Source of the DNA: JANMAT01 sp031359995
GTDB taxonomy: Bacteria; Actinomycetota; Acidimicrobiia; Acidimicrobiales; Ilumatobacteraceae
DNA: 29,589 bases
NCBI GenBank assembly: GCA_031359995.1
Contig: JANMAT010000099.1
Coordinates: 1 to 29,589 of the forward strand
Direction: 5' to 3'
The notes under the pieces were generated by a model. The model ran no database searches. It was not told the DNA's origin and worked only from the letters and a program-made list of their open reading frames with translations. Shown in pieces: positions 7,354 to 15,022 of the stretch. How positions within the stretch are numbered: position 1 is the stretch's first letter; every line of letters begins with the position of its first letter. The position numbers and the translations under genes are program-made.

Positions 7354-7385
7354 TTGTCGCGCCGCGGTGCTCATCCGCGCGACAA
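7354..7385. promoter_or_regulatory. 9-bp perfect inverted repeat over the TetR gene promoter
   Basis: TTGTCGCGC at 7354-7362 and GCGCGACAA at 7377-7385 are exact complements separated by 14 bases. The right arm covers the -10 hexamer GACAAT of the TetR-family gene. This is the expected layout for autorepression by a dimeric regulator. Confidence 0.6.
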
Positions 7386-7386
7386 T
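7381..7386 (+). promoter_or_regulatory. -10 element GACAAT of the TetR gene
   Basis: GACAAT ends 7 bases before GTG 7394. No ribosome site intervenes, so a leaderless message starting at the GTG is likely. The inverted repeat over the hexamer supports its being the real promoter. Confidence 0.45.
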
Positions 7387-7393
7387 GGCCCCA

Positions 7394-8107
7394 GTGCATG
7401 AACCGTCCCCTTCCCGGACGTCACATGCCGAGCGGGCGCTCGATGAATCCTCGACCTTGCCGAGGGCTTCCACGCGTCGGACTCGGCTGACGTTAGACAG
7501 AGTCGTTTCCGCCGCGCTCGAGCTGAGCACCGAGATCGGCGCCGATCGCTTCACCATGAAGGACGTCGCCACCCGACTCGAGGTCGGGACGATGAGCCTC
7601 TACTACTACGTCGACGACAAGACCACGCTGCTCGTGCAGATGGTGGGCCGGCTGTATGCCGACGTCGAGGTGCCGTCGGCGGCCCGGCCCTGGCGCGAGC
7701 GCGTCGAAGCCATCGCCCACCAGCTCTACCGCGGCCATCAGTCGGTGCCCGGCCTCGACCCGCACCTGTTCATCCTGGCCGAGGCGCCGCTGGCGTCGGT
7801 GCTCACGGTGGCCAACGCGACGAACCGGGCCATGCTCGACGCCGGCCTCCACGAGCGGGCCGCCACCATGGCGGCGCGCGCCGTGCTCGGCTACGCCGCC
7901 GACCGGGGTGCGTCCACCGCCAAGCGCCTGGCGCTGCGGCGGGCCAACCCCACGCTGCCCAAGCTGCAGTCGGTCGACGGCACGGTGGAAGCGGGCGAGG
8001 GGCCGAGCTACGCGGCGCTGGTCGGCGACTACGACGACGTGTTCGCGTTCGGGCTCGGCTGCCTGCTCGACGGCATCGATCAGCAGATCCCCCTCCCACC
8101 CGCGTAG
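7394..8107 (+). CDS. TetR/AcrR family transcriptional regulator
   Basis: A 237-residue regulator. After a disordered N-terminus of about 30 residues, the TetR DNA-binding domain covers about 33-85: FTMKDVATRLEVGTMSLYYYV at 53-73 contains the helix-turn-helix, where GTMSLYYYV is the recognition helix. The C-terminal part is a helical ligand-binding domain with no close family I can name; similar proteins have the TetR_C_11-like tail with a conserved FEFGLDCLLDG-like end, seen here as FAFGLGCLLDG. GTG 7394 is preferred over ATG 7385 and GTG 7367 because a -10 box and an inverted repeat end at 7385-7386 and would otherwise be coding. Probably autoregulated; control of coxG or the downstream genes is not shown. 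Confidence 0.85.
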   Translation: MHEPSPSRTSHAERALDESSTLPRASTRRTRLTLDRVVSAALELSTEIGADRFTMKDVATRLEVGTMSLYYYVDDKTTLLVQMVGRLYADVEVPSAARPWRERVEAIAHQLYRGHQSVPGLDPHLFILAEAPLASVLTVANATNRAMLDAGLHERAATMAARAVLGYAADRGASTAKRLALRRANPTLPKLQSVDGTVEAGEGPSYAALVGDYDDVFAFGLGCLLDGIDQQIPLPPA

Positions 8108-8110
8108 CGT
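8105..8110 (+). promoter_or_regulatory. -10 element TAGCGT of the DUF501 gene
   Basis: TAGCGT lies 6 bases before GTG 8117. Its first three bases are also the TAG stop codon of the TetR gene. Confidence 0.4.
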
Positions 8111-8116
8111 GGGGTG

Positions 8117-8593
8117 GTGCCCGCCTCACCCGACGATCGCGCCGCTGTCGCCGTCCTGCTGGGCCGGACCCCGCGGGGTGACTTCGACGTCGTGGTGCGC
8201 CGTGCCGACGGCACACCCGTCGTGCTGCGCAACGCGCCCCTGCTCGACGACGGTACGCCCATGCCGACGCGCTACTGGCTCGTCGGCCCCACCGAGCACA
8301 CCGCGGTCGGTCGGCTCGAAGCGGCCGGCGGGGTGCGGCGGGCCGAACGCGAGCTCGACCCCGCCGCCATCGCCGACGCCCACCGGCGCTACGCGACCGA
8401 GCGCGACGCCGTCGTGCCGGCGGCCCACACCGGTCCCCGACCGTCGGGTGGCGTCGGCGGCACGCGCCTGGGCGTGAAGTGCCTGCACGCCCACTACGCC
8501 TGGTTCCTGGCCGGCGGCGACGACCCGGTCGGGCGCTGGGTGGCCGACGCGCTGGCGGCCGAGCGCGCCGGCGACGCGACGGTGCGCCGGTGA
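8117..8593 (+). CDS. DUF501 domain protein
   Basis: A 158-residue cytoplasmic protein of the actinobacterial DUF501 family. The recognisable features are LLGRTPRG at 15-21, PMPTRYWLVGP at 49-58 and the Cys-His segment KCLHAHYAWFLAGG at 121-134, the most conserved part of the family. No function is established. It is typically encoded beside ppx/gppA, often after enolase and a FtsB/DivIC-like gene; here only the ppx link is kept and a TetR gene stands upstream. Its stop overlaps the Ppx start (GTGA, 8590-8593), so the two are co-translated. GTG 8117 is chosen over GTG 8114 from the -10 spacing; the difference is one residue. Confidence 0.85.
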   Translation: MPASPDDRAAVAVLLGRTPRGDFDVVVRRADGTPVVLRNAPLLDDGTPMPTRYWLVGPTEHTAVGRLEAAGGVRRAERELDPAAIADAHRRYATERDAVVPAAHTGPRPSGGVGGTRLGVKCLHAHYAWFLAGGDDPVGRWVADALAAERAGDATVRR

Positions 8594-9498
8594 GCGCCGT
8601 CGCCGCCATCGACCTGGGCACCAACTCGAGCCGGCTGCTGGTGCTGGCCGCCGACGGCCGCACCGTGCTGCGCACGGCCGACATCACCCGCCTGGGCGGC
8701 GGCCTGGGGCGCACCGGCCGGCTGTCGCCGGAGGGCGTGACCGCCACGCTCGAGGTGCTCGGCCGCTACCGGGGAGCGTTGGACGAGCACGACGTGCACG
8801 AGTACCGCGTCGTGGCCACCGCGGCGGCCCGCCGGGCCGCCGACGCCGCCGGGTTCCTGACCGCCGCCGCGGACGTGATCGGCCGACCGGTCGACGTGCT
8901 GAGCGGCGACGAGGAGGCCCGGTTGAGCTTCGCCGGCGCCACCGCCCACCTGGCGCCCGACCAGGGGCCGTTCCTGGTGGCCGACATCGGCGGCGGGTCC
9001 ACCGAGCTGGCCGGCGGCACCGACGCGGCGACCACGGTCACGTCGCTCGACCTCGGCTGCGTGAGCCTCACCGAGGCCGAGCTGCACCACGACCGGCCGC
9101 GACCCGAAGAGCTCACCAACGCCATCGGCTTCGCCACCGACGCCATGGCCGAGGCGTGGCGCCATCAGCCGGCACTGCGCGACGCCACCACGCTGGTCGG
9201 TGTGGGCGGCACGTTCACCACCCTGGCCGCGGTGGAACTGGGCCTGGCCACCTACGACCGCACCCGCGTGCACGGGCTCGTGCTCGTGCGGGCGGTGGTG
9301 GAGGACGTGTTCCGCACCCTGGCCACCGAGTCGCTCGAGGACCGCGTGCACAACCCGGGGCTGCAGCGGGGCCGGGCCGACGTCATCGTCGGCGGGCTGT
9401 GCATCGTGGTGGCGCTGCTGCGCAACCTGCCGGCCGACGAGGTCCACATCGCCGACGCCGACCTGCTCGATGCGGTGGCCCGGTCGCTTCTCGCCTAG
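8590..9498 (+). CDS. ppx: Ppx/GppA family exopolyphosphatase / pppGpp phosphohydrolase
   Basis: A 302-residue member of the Ppx/GppA branch of the sugar kinase/Hsp70 ATPase fold. Seen in order: the phosphate-1 loop AAIDLGTNSSRLLV at residues 5-18, the VVATAAARRA segment, LSGDEEARLSF, and the phosphate-2 loop ADIGGGSTEL near 134-143. The length is that of the short single-module actinobacterial form. These enzymes remove phosphate from polyphosphate or pppGpp; mycobacterial short forms differ in which substrate they use, so specificity is open. GTG 8590 overlaps the DUF501 stop by four bases, giving a confident start. Confidence 0.9.
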   Translation: MSAVAAIDLGTNSSRLLVLAADGRTVLRTADITRLGGGLGRTGRLSPEGVTATLEVLGRYRGALDEHDVHEYRVVATAAARRAADAAGFLTAAADVIGRPVDVLSGDEEARLSFAGATAHLAPDQGPFLVADIGGGSTELAGGTDAATTVTSLDLGCVSLTEAELHHDRPRPEELTNAIGFATDAMAEAWRHQPALRDATTLVGVGGTFTTLAAVELGLATYDRTRVHGLVLVRAVVEDVFRTLATESLEDRVHNPGLQRGRADVIVGGLCIVVALLRNLPADEVHIADADLLDAVARSLLA

Positions 9499-9537
9499 CG
9501 GCACCGTCCGCATTGCCGTCGCGTCACCCTGGCCCCC

Positions 9538-9543
9538 TACGAT
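9538..9543 (+). promoter_or_regulatory. -10 element TACGAT of the GNAT gene
   Basis: TACGAT lies 9 bases before ATG 9553, with no ribosome-binding site between. Confidence 0.45.
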
Positions 9544-9552
9544 CGCGCCGTC

Positions 9553-10191
9553 ATGGCCCGATCCTCGCCGCCGCTGCACCATCCCGCGTACGATCCACAG
9601 CCAATGGTTCGCCTCTACGGTCGGCGCGTGATGCTGCGACCCCTGCAGCCCACCGACTACCCGGCGTGGAGCGAGGTGCGGGTGCGCAACGAGGGGTGGC
9701 TGCTGCCGTGGGAACCGCAGCGGCTGCCCGGCAACCCCGACCCGGCCCGTGACCGCACCGCGTTCTCGCTGCGGTGCGCGGCGCGTGACCGCGAGCGCCA
9801 GCAGGGCGTGGGCTACGGGTTCGGCATCTTCGTCGACGGCGCGTTCGCCGGCGAGATCAACCTCAACAACGTGCAGCGCGGCCCGTTCCAGAACGCCTAC
9901 GTCGGCTACTGGATCGACCAGGCCCGCGCCGGCAACAGCTACATGAGCGAAGCGGTGGTGGTGCTCTCGCGCTTCGGGTTCGAGGACCTGCGCCTGCACC
10001 GCCTTCAGATCGCCATCGTGCCCCGCAACCTGCGCAGTCGCCGGGTCATGGAGAAGCTGCGCGTGCGCGAAGAGGGCGTGGCCGTGCGCTACCTGGAGAT
10101 CAACGGCGTGTGGGAGGACCACATGCGCTTCGCCCTCACCTCCGAGGAGTGGGCCGAACGCCGGGCCGAGTTCCAGCAGCTCTGGCTCTGA
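9553..10191 (+). CDS. GNAT family N-acetyltransferase, RimJ/RimL-like
   Basis: A 212-residue acetyltransferase. VMLRPLQPTDYPAWSEVR near residues 26-43 is the RimJ/RimL opening; the acetyl-CoA binding region is seen as YWIDQARAGNSYMSEAV near 119-135, where the usual Q/R-x-x-G-x-G/A loop is relaxed to ARAGNS; LRLHRLQIAIVPRNLRSRRVMEKL near 144-167 is the family's conserved strand-helix end, followed by a GVWEDHMRFAL closing strand. The family acetylates N-terminal residues of ribosomal proteins or small molecules; the substrate here cannot be told. ATG 9553 follows a -10 box; ATG 9604 is an alternative that removes 17 poorly conserved residues. Confidence 0.85.
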   Translation: MARSSPPLHHPAYDPQPMVRLYGRRVMLRPLQPTDYPAWSEVRVRNEGWLLPWEPQRLPGNPDPARDRTAFSLRCAARDRERQQGVGYGFGIFVDGAFAGEINLNNVQRGPFQNAYVGYWIDQARAGNSYMSEAVVVLSRFGFEDLRLHRLQIAIVPRNLRSRRVMEKLRVREEGVAVRYLEINGVWEDHMRFALTSEEWAERRAEFQQLWL

Positions 10192-10208
10192 TCTGAGCGT
10201 CCGCCGCG

Positions 10209-10742
10209 TCAGCGGTCGACCATCGCCGCCAGCGTGACCACGGTGCGCCAGTTGCGCACGGTGGCCACCGTGGCGAGCACGCGGTCGAAGTCGGGCAGCT
10301 TCGTGCGCCCGAGCCCGTCGGGCGCCCGCAGGTGGACCTCCTGGCCGATCACCACGTACTCGTTGGGCGGGAAGTGCGTGGCCGCCAGCGCCACCACCGC
10401 CGCGGCGGCCGGTGTGGTGGCCAGGAACGCCACGTGCAGCGTGGTGGGGTCGACCCCGTCGGTCGGGTACGGCATGGCCGCCACCGTGGCCCGCACCTGC
10501 GCCGCAGTGCGCACGACGACGGGTACCGCCTTGCCCAGGGCATCGGCGATGGCCGTCTCCAGCGCGTGGGCCACGCCGACCGTCGTCGCCTTCGCCAGGT
10601 CGAACACCACGTTGCCGCTCTGGATGTAGGTGGTCACGCCGCTCGCACCGATGCCTTCGCACAGCGCCTTCAACGTGGCCATGGGCAGCTTGTTGTTGCC
10701 GCCCACGTTGATGCCGCGCAGGAGAGCCAGGTACGTGGTCAT
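10209..10742 (-). CDS. DUF1697 family protein
   Basis: A 177-residue protein with the DUF1697 hallmarks: LLRGINVGGNNKLPM at residues 7-21, TTYIQSGNVVF at 37-47, and the C-terminal GRTKLPDFDRVLATVATVRNWRTV, where family members have a T-x-R-N-W segment. The length is standard. No biochemical role is known. It is encoded 22 bases after the crotonase stop on the same strand and has neither a good ribosome site nor a -10 box, so it is probably read with that gene. It converges with the GNAT gene. Confidence 0.85.
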   Translation of the reverse strand: MTTYLALLRGINVGGNNKLPMATLKALCEGIGASGVTTYIQSGNVVFDLAKATTVGVAHALETAIADALGKAVPVVVRTAAQVRATVAAMPYPTDGVDPTTLHVAFLATTPAAAAVVALAATHFPPNEYVVIGQEVHLRAPDGLGRTKLPDFDRVLATVATVRNWRTVVTLAAMVDR

Positions 10743-10764
10743 CGACGCGACGCGGCCGACGCGC

Positions 10765-11520
10765 TCACTTCTTCGACGAGATCTTGTTCTGCAGCGCGGC
10801 GATGCGCTCGGCGAACCACGGCTGGCGGGTGCTCCACACCTGCGGCTCGATCTCGCGGTCGACCGCCCCGTCGTGCACCGCGATGAGGGCCATGTCCTGG
10901 ATCGTCTTCTTCGTCACGATGGACAGCTCGCGCGGGGCGCTGGCGGCTCGGGCGGCCATCTCCTGGGCGGCGGCGAGCAGCTGGTCGTCCTCCACGCAGC
11001 GGTGCACCAGGCCGATCCGCTCGGCCTCGGTGCCGTCGAGGACCTCACCGAAGATGACGGTGGCCATGGCCGCCTGCGGGCCGGCGATGCGGCGCAGCAT
11101 CCACGTGTGGCCGCCGCCGGGATGGATGCCGATCTGCAGGAAGCGGGTGTCGAACTTGGCCCGCCGGCCGGCGATGCGCACGTCGCAACCCAGCGCCATG
11201 TTCATGCCGGCGCCCACGGCGGCGCCGTTCACCGCGGCCAGCGTGGGCAGCGGGCTACGGGCGATGCGCAGGAAGCCCTCGTAGATGTTGCGTAGCCCAC
11301 CGCCGTCGGTGGTCTGCAGGTTGCCCAGGTTGGCCCCGGCGCAGAACGCCGGCGCCGCTCCGGTGACCACGAGCGCGCCGACGCCCTCGTCGTGCTCGAT
11401 CTGGTCCATGGCGGCGAGGATCTCGGCGACCATGGGGGCGGTGAGCGTGTTGCGCTCGGCCGGGTTGTTCAGCGTCAGGGTGGCGACCCGGTCAACGATG
11501 GCGAGTTCGACGAGAGACAT
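10765..11520 (-). CDS. Crotonase (enoyl-CoA hydratase/isomerase) family protein lacking both catalytic glutamates
   Basis: A 251-residue crotonase. The oxyanion-hole region FCAGANLGNL is at residues 59-68 and the second, GAAVGAGMNMALGCD, ends at 113. Lining up GAGMNMALGCD with GGGCELAMMCD of rat enoyl-CoA hydratase places Asn107 at catalytic Glu144, and Phe127 (in KFDTRFLQIG) at Glu164. Both acid residues of a hydratase are therefore absent, while the CoA-binding frame and oxyanion glycines remain. It may be an isomerase, a thioesterase-like or other crotonase activity, or a CoA-ligand binder. ATG 11520 is chosen over 11529 because a -10 box ends 7 bases before it. The Lys-rich C-terminus ends KISSKK. 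Confidence 0.85.
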   Translation of the reverse strand: MSLVELAIVDRVATLTLNNPAERNTLTAPMVAEILAAMDQIEHDEGVGALVVTGAAPAFCAGANLGNLQTTDGGGLRNIYEGFLRIARSPLPTLAAVNGAAVGAGMNMALGCDVRIAGRRAKFDTRFLQIGIHPGGGHTWMLRRIAGPQAAMATVIFGEVLDGTEAERIGLVHRCVEDDQLLAAAQEMAARAASAPRELSIVTKKTIQDMALIAVHDGAVDREIEPQVWSTRQPWFAERIAALQNKISSKK

Positions 11521-11527
11521 GGAACGC

Positions 11528-11533
11528 ACCGTA
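11528..11533 (-). promoter_or_regulatory. -10 element TACGGT of the crotonase gene
   Basis: On the minus strand TACGGT is followed by 7 bases and then ATG 11520, with no ribosome site. The same hexamer precedes the second crotonase at 15676. Confidence 0.5.
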
Positions 11534-11554
11534 ACCGCGGCGGCGACGGCCCCG

Positions 11555-12040
11555 TCAACCGTCGAAGGAGGCGTCGAAAGCGGCCCGCGGCTCGGCCCCT
11601 TCGAAGGCCACCGAGTGCACCGCCGGGACGAAGCGGTCCATGGTGGACGCCGCCGCGTGGACCACGCCCTTGATGAGGTCCATGGTGAGGTTGGTGCCCT
11701 CGAAGTCGAGGCTGGACCGGAAGCGCACCTCGCCGTCGGACAGGTCCATCTCGAGGTTGCCGAGGCGGAGCACGTAGTTGGCCCGGGTGACCAGCTCGGC
11801 CACCGCCGCTCGCCGATCCTCGGGCACGTTCACCGCCATGATGGCGTAGCCGATGAGGATCTCGCGGTCGATCACCACCTGGGCGACGACGCGCAGCGCA
11901 CCGTTGGCACCCCGGAAGTTGCACAGGTACGCCGACAGCCCATCGAGCGGTTGCGGGTTCCAGCCGTCCACCTCCAGGAACTGGAGCACGGCCTCGTAGC
12001 CGGCCCAGCCGTTGGGGTGCTCGAGCCCTTCGTCGGCCAT
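11555..12040 (-). CDS. YbjN domain-containing protein
   Basis: A 161-residue cytoplasmic protein with a YbjN / type III secretion chaperone-like fold. Visible features are an N-terminal VLQFLEVDGWNPQ helix-strand, the central VVIDREILIGYAIMAVNVPEDRRAAVAELVTRANYVLRLGNLE segment (residues about 59-101), and the strand GEVRFRSSLDFEG, which is the common core of actinobacterial YbjN proteins. Role unknown; E. coli YbjN affects stress and motility, and actinobacterial members are often annotated only as sensory or chaperone-like. ATG 12040 is preceded by CAGACT at a 6-base spacing. Confidence 0.8.
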   Translation of the reverse strand: MADEGLEHPNGWAGYEAVLQFLEVDGWNPQPLDGLSAYLCNFRGANGALRVVAQVVIDREILIGYAIMAVNVPEDRRAAVAELVTRANYVLRLGNLEMDLSDGEVRFRSSLDFEGTNLTMDLIKGVVHAAASTMDRFVPAVHSVAFEGAEPRAAFDASFDG

Positions 12041-12046
12041 GGATCG

Positions 12047-12052
12047 AGTCTG
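12047..12052 (-). promoter_or_regulatory. -10 element CAGACT of the YbjN gene
   Basis: Read on the minus strand, CAGACT is followed by six bases and ATG 12040. It keeps the A at position 2 and T at position 6 of the -10 consensus. Confidence 0.4.
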
Positions 12053-12094
12053 GCAGACGGCCCGGCGACGCCGCCGGTCGGCGCACTCCGGCGG

Positions 12095-14242
12095 TCAGGC
12101 GCCGTACGGCGACCAGGTGGCGTCACGGATGACGGCGAGCGAGCCGGCGTCGGCCACGCGCACGCCGCCCACGCCCACCAGCACGAGCTTGCCGCCCACC
12201 ACGAGGGCGCGCTGCACGTCGGCCAGGCCCATGCGGTTCTGCACGTCGGGATCGTCGGGGTTCTCGCCCGCCTTCAGGCCGGGGCCCGGCACGGTGCCGG
12301 CCACGGTGAGGCCACCGTCGGCCACCCGTACCGCGGTGACCCCCCCGAGGTTGGGCGAGAACGGGTCCCACCACGGGCTGCGGGCCACGTAGGCGGTGCC
12401 GTTGGGCGACCAGTACAGGAAGGCGTGCGGATCCCACTCGATCTGGCTGTAGCCACCGACCACCTCGTTGTCGAGGCGAACGGGGGCTGTCGGGTCGCGC
12501 ACGTCGAACAGTGACACCTGCAGCCCCTGCACGCGACCGTCGTCGCCGGCCGACTGGCCCACGCCGAGGAGCAGCCCGTCGCCCACCGGGTGCAGGTACG
12601 ACGAGTAGCCGGGCAGGTCGAGCTGGCCGGCCAGTGCCGGGTGGGTGGGGTCGCGCAGGTCGAGCACGAACAGCGGATCGGTGCGCTGGAACGTGACCAC
12701 GTAGCCGTAGGCGCCCAGGAACCGCACCGCGTAGATCTGTTCGTTGCGGCCCAGGTCGGTGACGGCACCGACCTCGGTGAGCGTGTCGCCCTGGCGCTGC
12801 AGCACATGCACGCCGGAGCTCGACGACGAGGACGCGCCGGTGCCGTCGCTGGTGATGGGGTTGGTCGTGGTCGCCACCCGCAGCGTGCCCTCGTGCTCGC
12901 TCAGGGCGTACGAGCTGAACAGCGTCCCGGTGACCTGACCCGAGGCCACGTAGCGGGCCGACGTGCCGCTGCTCACCTCGAACTGGTGGATCGCCGTCTT
13001 CGCCGGGACCGGTGCCGCGGTGATCGAGCGGGTCGCCTCGTCGAACACCGGCGGCTGCCACTCGGTGGTCGTCACGTACAGGCTGGACGCGCTGGCGTAG
13101 GTGGTGCCGCCCTGGGCGACCACCCCGGCCGAGCCCTCGATCGTCGCCGACTGGGTCAGGTCGATCGAGGCGACCCACGTGAGGCCGAGGCCGCTGTCGC
13201 GTGACGGCAGGTTCAACTGCTCGCAGTCCAACGCCGGCTTCGGGTCGGCGATGCTGCCATCGGTGCCGACCTTGCCCACCTGGGGCAGCCAGTCCTCGAT
13301 GGTCGACTCGGCCACCGCGGACTCGTTGCTCGCCCTGGCCTTCTTCTCGGCCGCGGGTGACGACTGGGCCGGCTGCACCAGCGCCAGACGCCCGCCGAAC
13401 ACGCTCGACAGCACGAGGCGCACGGTGCCGCCCGCGGCCCGCACGGCGATCGGGATGCCCTCGACCTGGCGCTGCTCGAGCACGGTGGCCTTCATGGGGT
13501 CGCTCACGTCGAGCACCGTGACGGTGGTGAGCGCGTACGACTGGTACGGCACGTAGATGCCCCGGAAGCCCATGGGGTACGAACCCCAACCGCCCGACAC
13601 GACCACCAGCCGGGCGCCGTCGAGCACGAGCTGGTGCTGACCGAGGGTGGGCAGGTCGACGGTGCTGACGGCGGCCGTGGTCGTGTCGATGACCCGCAGG
13701 CGCCCGTCGAGCACCGTGTACACGTAGCGCCCGTCGTTTTCGACCTGGTCGCCCTCGTCGATGCCCTCTTCCTGCACGTTGGTCGACGACGAGCCGGTGC
13801 CGGCTCCGCTGGGCACCCCGGCCGCCTGCCGGAACGTGTTGCCGCCGGCGGCCGCCGCGGTGGTGGCCGAGCTGGCGGAGGTCGAGCTGTCGGCGGCGTA
13901 CGCGATGCCACCTCCCCCGTACGGCCCGTACGTGTCGAGGCCCCAGGCGGTCACGTGGGCCCGCGCCAGGGTGCGCAGCCGGTCGAGCAGGGCCGGGCAG
14001 TCGTTGGCGGTGGCCAGACCCACCCCGGAGCGCCCGGGTCCGCCCACGGGCGGCCGCACCGACGTGCCGGTGCCGGGCGGGGCGACCGAGGTGGTCGCAG
14101 CCACCGTCGTGGTCGACGCCGGCCCACTGGTCGGCGCCGCCGCCGCCGTGGTGGTGGGGGCGGCCCCACCACCCGACGAACACGCGCTCACGACGATGGT
14201 GAGGGCAGCAGCGAGGACGACGACACCACGGGAGCGAGCCAT
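12095..14242 (-). CDS. Secreted beta-propeller lipoprotein (PF09826-type)
   Basis: A 715-residue lipoprotein. Residues 1-20 are a signal peptide ending VVSA before Cys21, the lipidation site; a Thr/Ala/Ser/Pro-rich tether covers about 22-65. The rest resembles the 'beta propeller domain' family (PF09826): it opens with a Cys-containing helix (LLDRLRTLARAHVTAWGLD), then the diagnostic NVQEEGIDEGDQVENDGRYVY segment near 152-172, followed by repeated blade strands with VLDVSDP and LFDVRDPTAP patterns and the late LPGYSSYLHPVGDGLLLGVGQ segment. The family is extracytoplasmic and of unknown role. A TAACGT hexamer and an AAGGGG ribosome site precede ATG 14242. It is divergent from the NUDIX gene. 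Confidence 0.88.
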   Translation of the reverse strand: MARSRGVVVLAAALTIVVSACSSGGGAAPTTTAAAAPTSGPASTTTVAATTSVAPPGTGTSVRPPVGGPGRSGVGLATANDCPALLDRLRTLARAHVTAWGLDTYGPYGGGGIAYAADSSTSASSATTAAAAGGNTFRQAAGVPSGAGTGSSSTNVQEEGIDEGDQVENDGRYVYTVLDGRLRVIDTTTAAVSTVDLPTLGQHQLVLDGARLVVVSGGWGSYPMGFRGIYVPYQSYALTTVTVLDVSDPMKATVLEQRQVEGIPIAVRAAGGTVRLVLSSVFGGRLALVQPAQSSPAAEKKARASNESAVAESTIEDWLPQVGKVGTDGSIADPKPALDCEQLNLPSRDSGLGLTWVASIDLTQSATIEGSAGVVAQGGTTYASASSLYVTTTEWQPPVFDEATRSITAAPVPAKTAIHQFEVSSGTSARYVASGQVTGTLFSSYALSEHEGTLRVATTTNPITSDGTGASSSSSSGVHVLQRQGDTLTEVGAVTDLGRNEQIYAVRFLGAYGYVVTFQRTDPLFVLDLRDPTHPALAGQLDLPGYSSYLHPVGDGLLLGVGQSAGDDGRVQGLQVSLFDVRDPTAPVRLDNEVVGGYSQIEWDPHAFLYWSPNGTAYVARSPWWDPFSPNLGGVTAVRVADGGLTVAGTVPGPGLKAGENPDDPDVQNRMGLADVQRALVVGGKLVLVGVGGVRVADAGSLAVIRDATWSPYGA

Positions 14243-14251
14243 GCCCCTTCG

Positions 14252-14257
14252 ACGTTA
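14252..14257 (-). promoter_or_regulatory. -10 element TAACGT of the lipoprotein gene
   Basis: TAACGT on the minus strand is followed by 9 bases that include AAGGGG and then ATG 14242. A transcript starting here would be leaderless or carry only a very short leader. Confidence 0.4.
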
Positions 14258-14290
14258 CGCCGGACCGGGTCGGTTCCCGTCCGGGCGGGC

Positions 14291-14296
14291 TACCGT
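14291..14296 (+). promoter_or_regulatory. -10 element TACCGT of the NUDIX gene
   Basis: TACCGT is 7 bases before ATG 14304. The divergent lipoprotein promoter is only about 35 bases away, so the two RNA polymerase footprints must overlap. Confidence 0.45.
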
Positions 14297-14303
14297 GACC
14301 TTC

Positions 14304-14999
14304 ATGGGGGCAGCGGATCCGCACGCGATGTACAAGGGCACGTCCGAAGGGCCACCGGCCACACCGGCGGCGACGGTGATCGTGGCCCGTGACGGCGACG
14401 TCGGCCTCGAGATCCTGCTGCTGCGGCGCAGCGACGTGGGCGCCTTCGCCGGCATGTGGGTCTTCCCCGGCGGCCGGGTGGACGACACCGACCCGGGCGA
14501 CGACGAGGTCACCAAGGCCCGGCACACCGCCGTGCGCGAGGCCCACGAAGAGGTCGGCGTGCGGGTGCCGGTCGAGGCCCTGGTGCCGTTCTCGCACTGG
14601 ACGCCGCCCACCACCACGCCGAACCGCCGCTTCGCCACGTGGTTCTTCGTGGCGCCGTGGTCGGGCGACGACGTCGCCATCGACGGCCACGAGATCGTCG
14701 ACCACCGTTGGCTCCCGCCGCTGGCGGCCGTGGAGGAGCGCCTGCCGCTGGCCCCGCCCACCTGGGTCACCCTGCACCACCTGGCCGCCTACGGCACGCT
14801 GGCCGCCATCCAGGCCGCCCCGCCGGTGGTGGAGCGCTACCTGACCCAGCCGGCCAAGGTCGACGACATGCCCGTGCTCCTGTGGCACGGCGACGTGGGC
14901 TACGGGGCCGACGCCGCCCATCCGGCGACCGACGGTCCCCGCCACCGTCTGTACATGCCGGTGAGCGGCACGTGGCGATACGAACGCAGCCCCGCATGA
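14304..14999 (+). CDS. NUDIX hydrolase
   Basis: A 231-residue hydrolase. The Nudix box starts at GGRV (56-59) and ends with REAHEEVG at 78-85; there is an insertion between the leading Gly and the REXXEE helix compared with the 23-residue consensus, as in the CoA-pyrophosphatase/NUDT19-like group whose members also keep the WVFPGGRVD opening seen here. The downstream part (residues about 95-170) is a helical extension with FSHWTPPTTTPNRRFATWFF, a segment found in the same group. It may cleave CoA derivatives or other nucleoside diphosphate compounds; the substrate is inferred only from resemblance. ATG 14304 is chosen because of the -10 box and because the next ATG cuts into conserved sequence. 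Confidence 0.85.
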   Translation: MGAADPHAMYKGTSEGPPATPAATVIVARDGDVGLEILLLRRSDVGAFAGMWVFPGGRVDDTDPGDDEVTKARHTAVREAHEEVGVRVPVEALVPFSHWTPPTTTPNRRFATWFFVAPWSGDDVAIDGHEIVDHRWLPPLAAVEERLPLAPPTWVTLHHLAAYGTLAAIQAAPPVVERYLTQPAKVDDMPVLLWHGDVGYGADAAHPATDGPRHRLYMPVSGTWRYERSPA

Positions 15000-15007
15000 C
15001 CGCCCGA

Positions 15008-15013
15008 TAGCCT
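15008..15013 (+). promoter_or_regulatory. -10 element TAGCCT of the hypothetical gene at 15023
   Basis: TAGCCT is 9 bases before ATG 15023, nine bases after the NUDIX stop. No ribosome site is present. Confidence 0.4.
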
Positions 15014-15022
15014 TCGGCCGCC

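Noticed and set aside
8494..10662. A 722-codon minus-strand open frame opposite Ppx and GNAT
   Set aside because: Antisense shadow of two well-supported genes; His/Gly/Arg-rich without recognisable motifs.
12123..14945. A 940-codon minus-strand open frame over the lipoprotein and NUDIX genes
   Set aside because: Out of frame with the beta-propeller lipoprotein on the same strand; composition is Arg/Gly/His-rich and has no domain.
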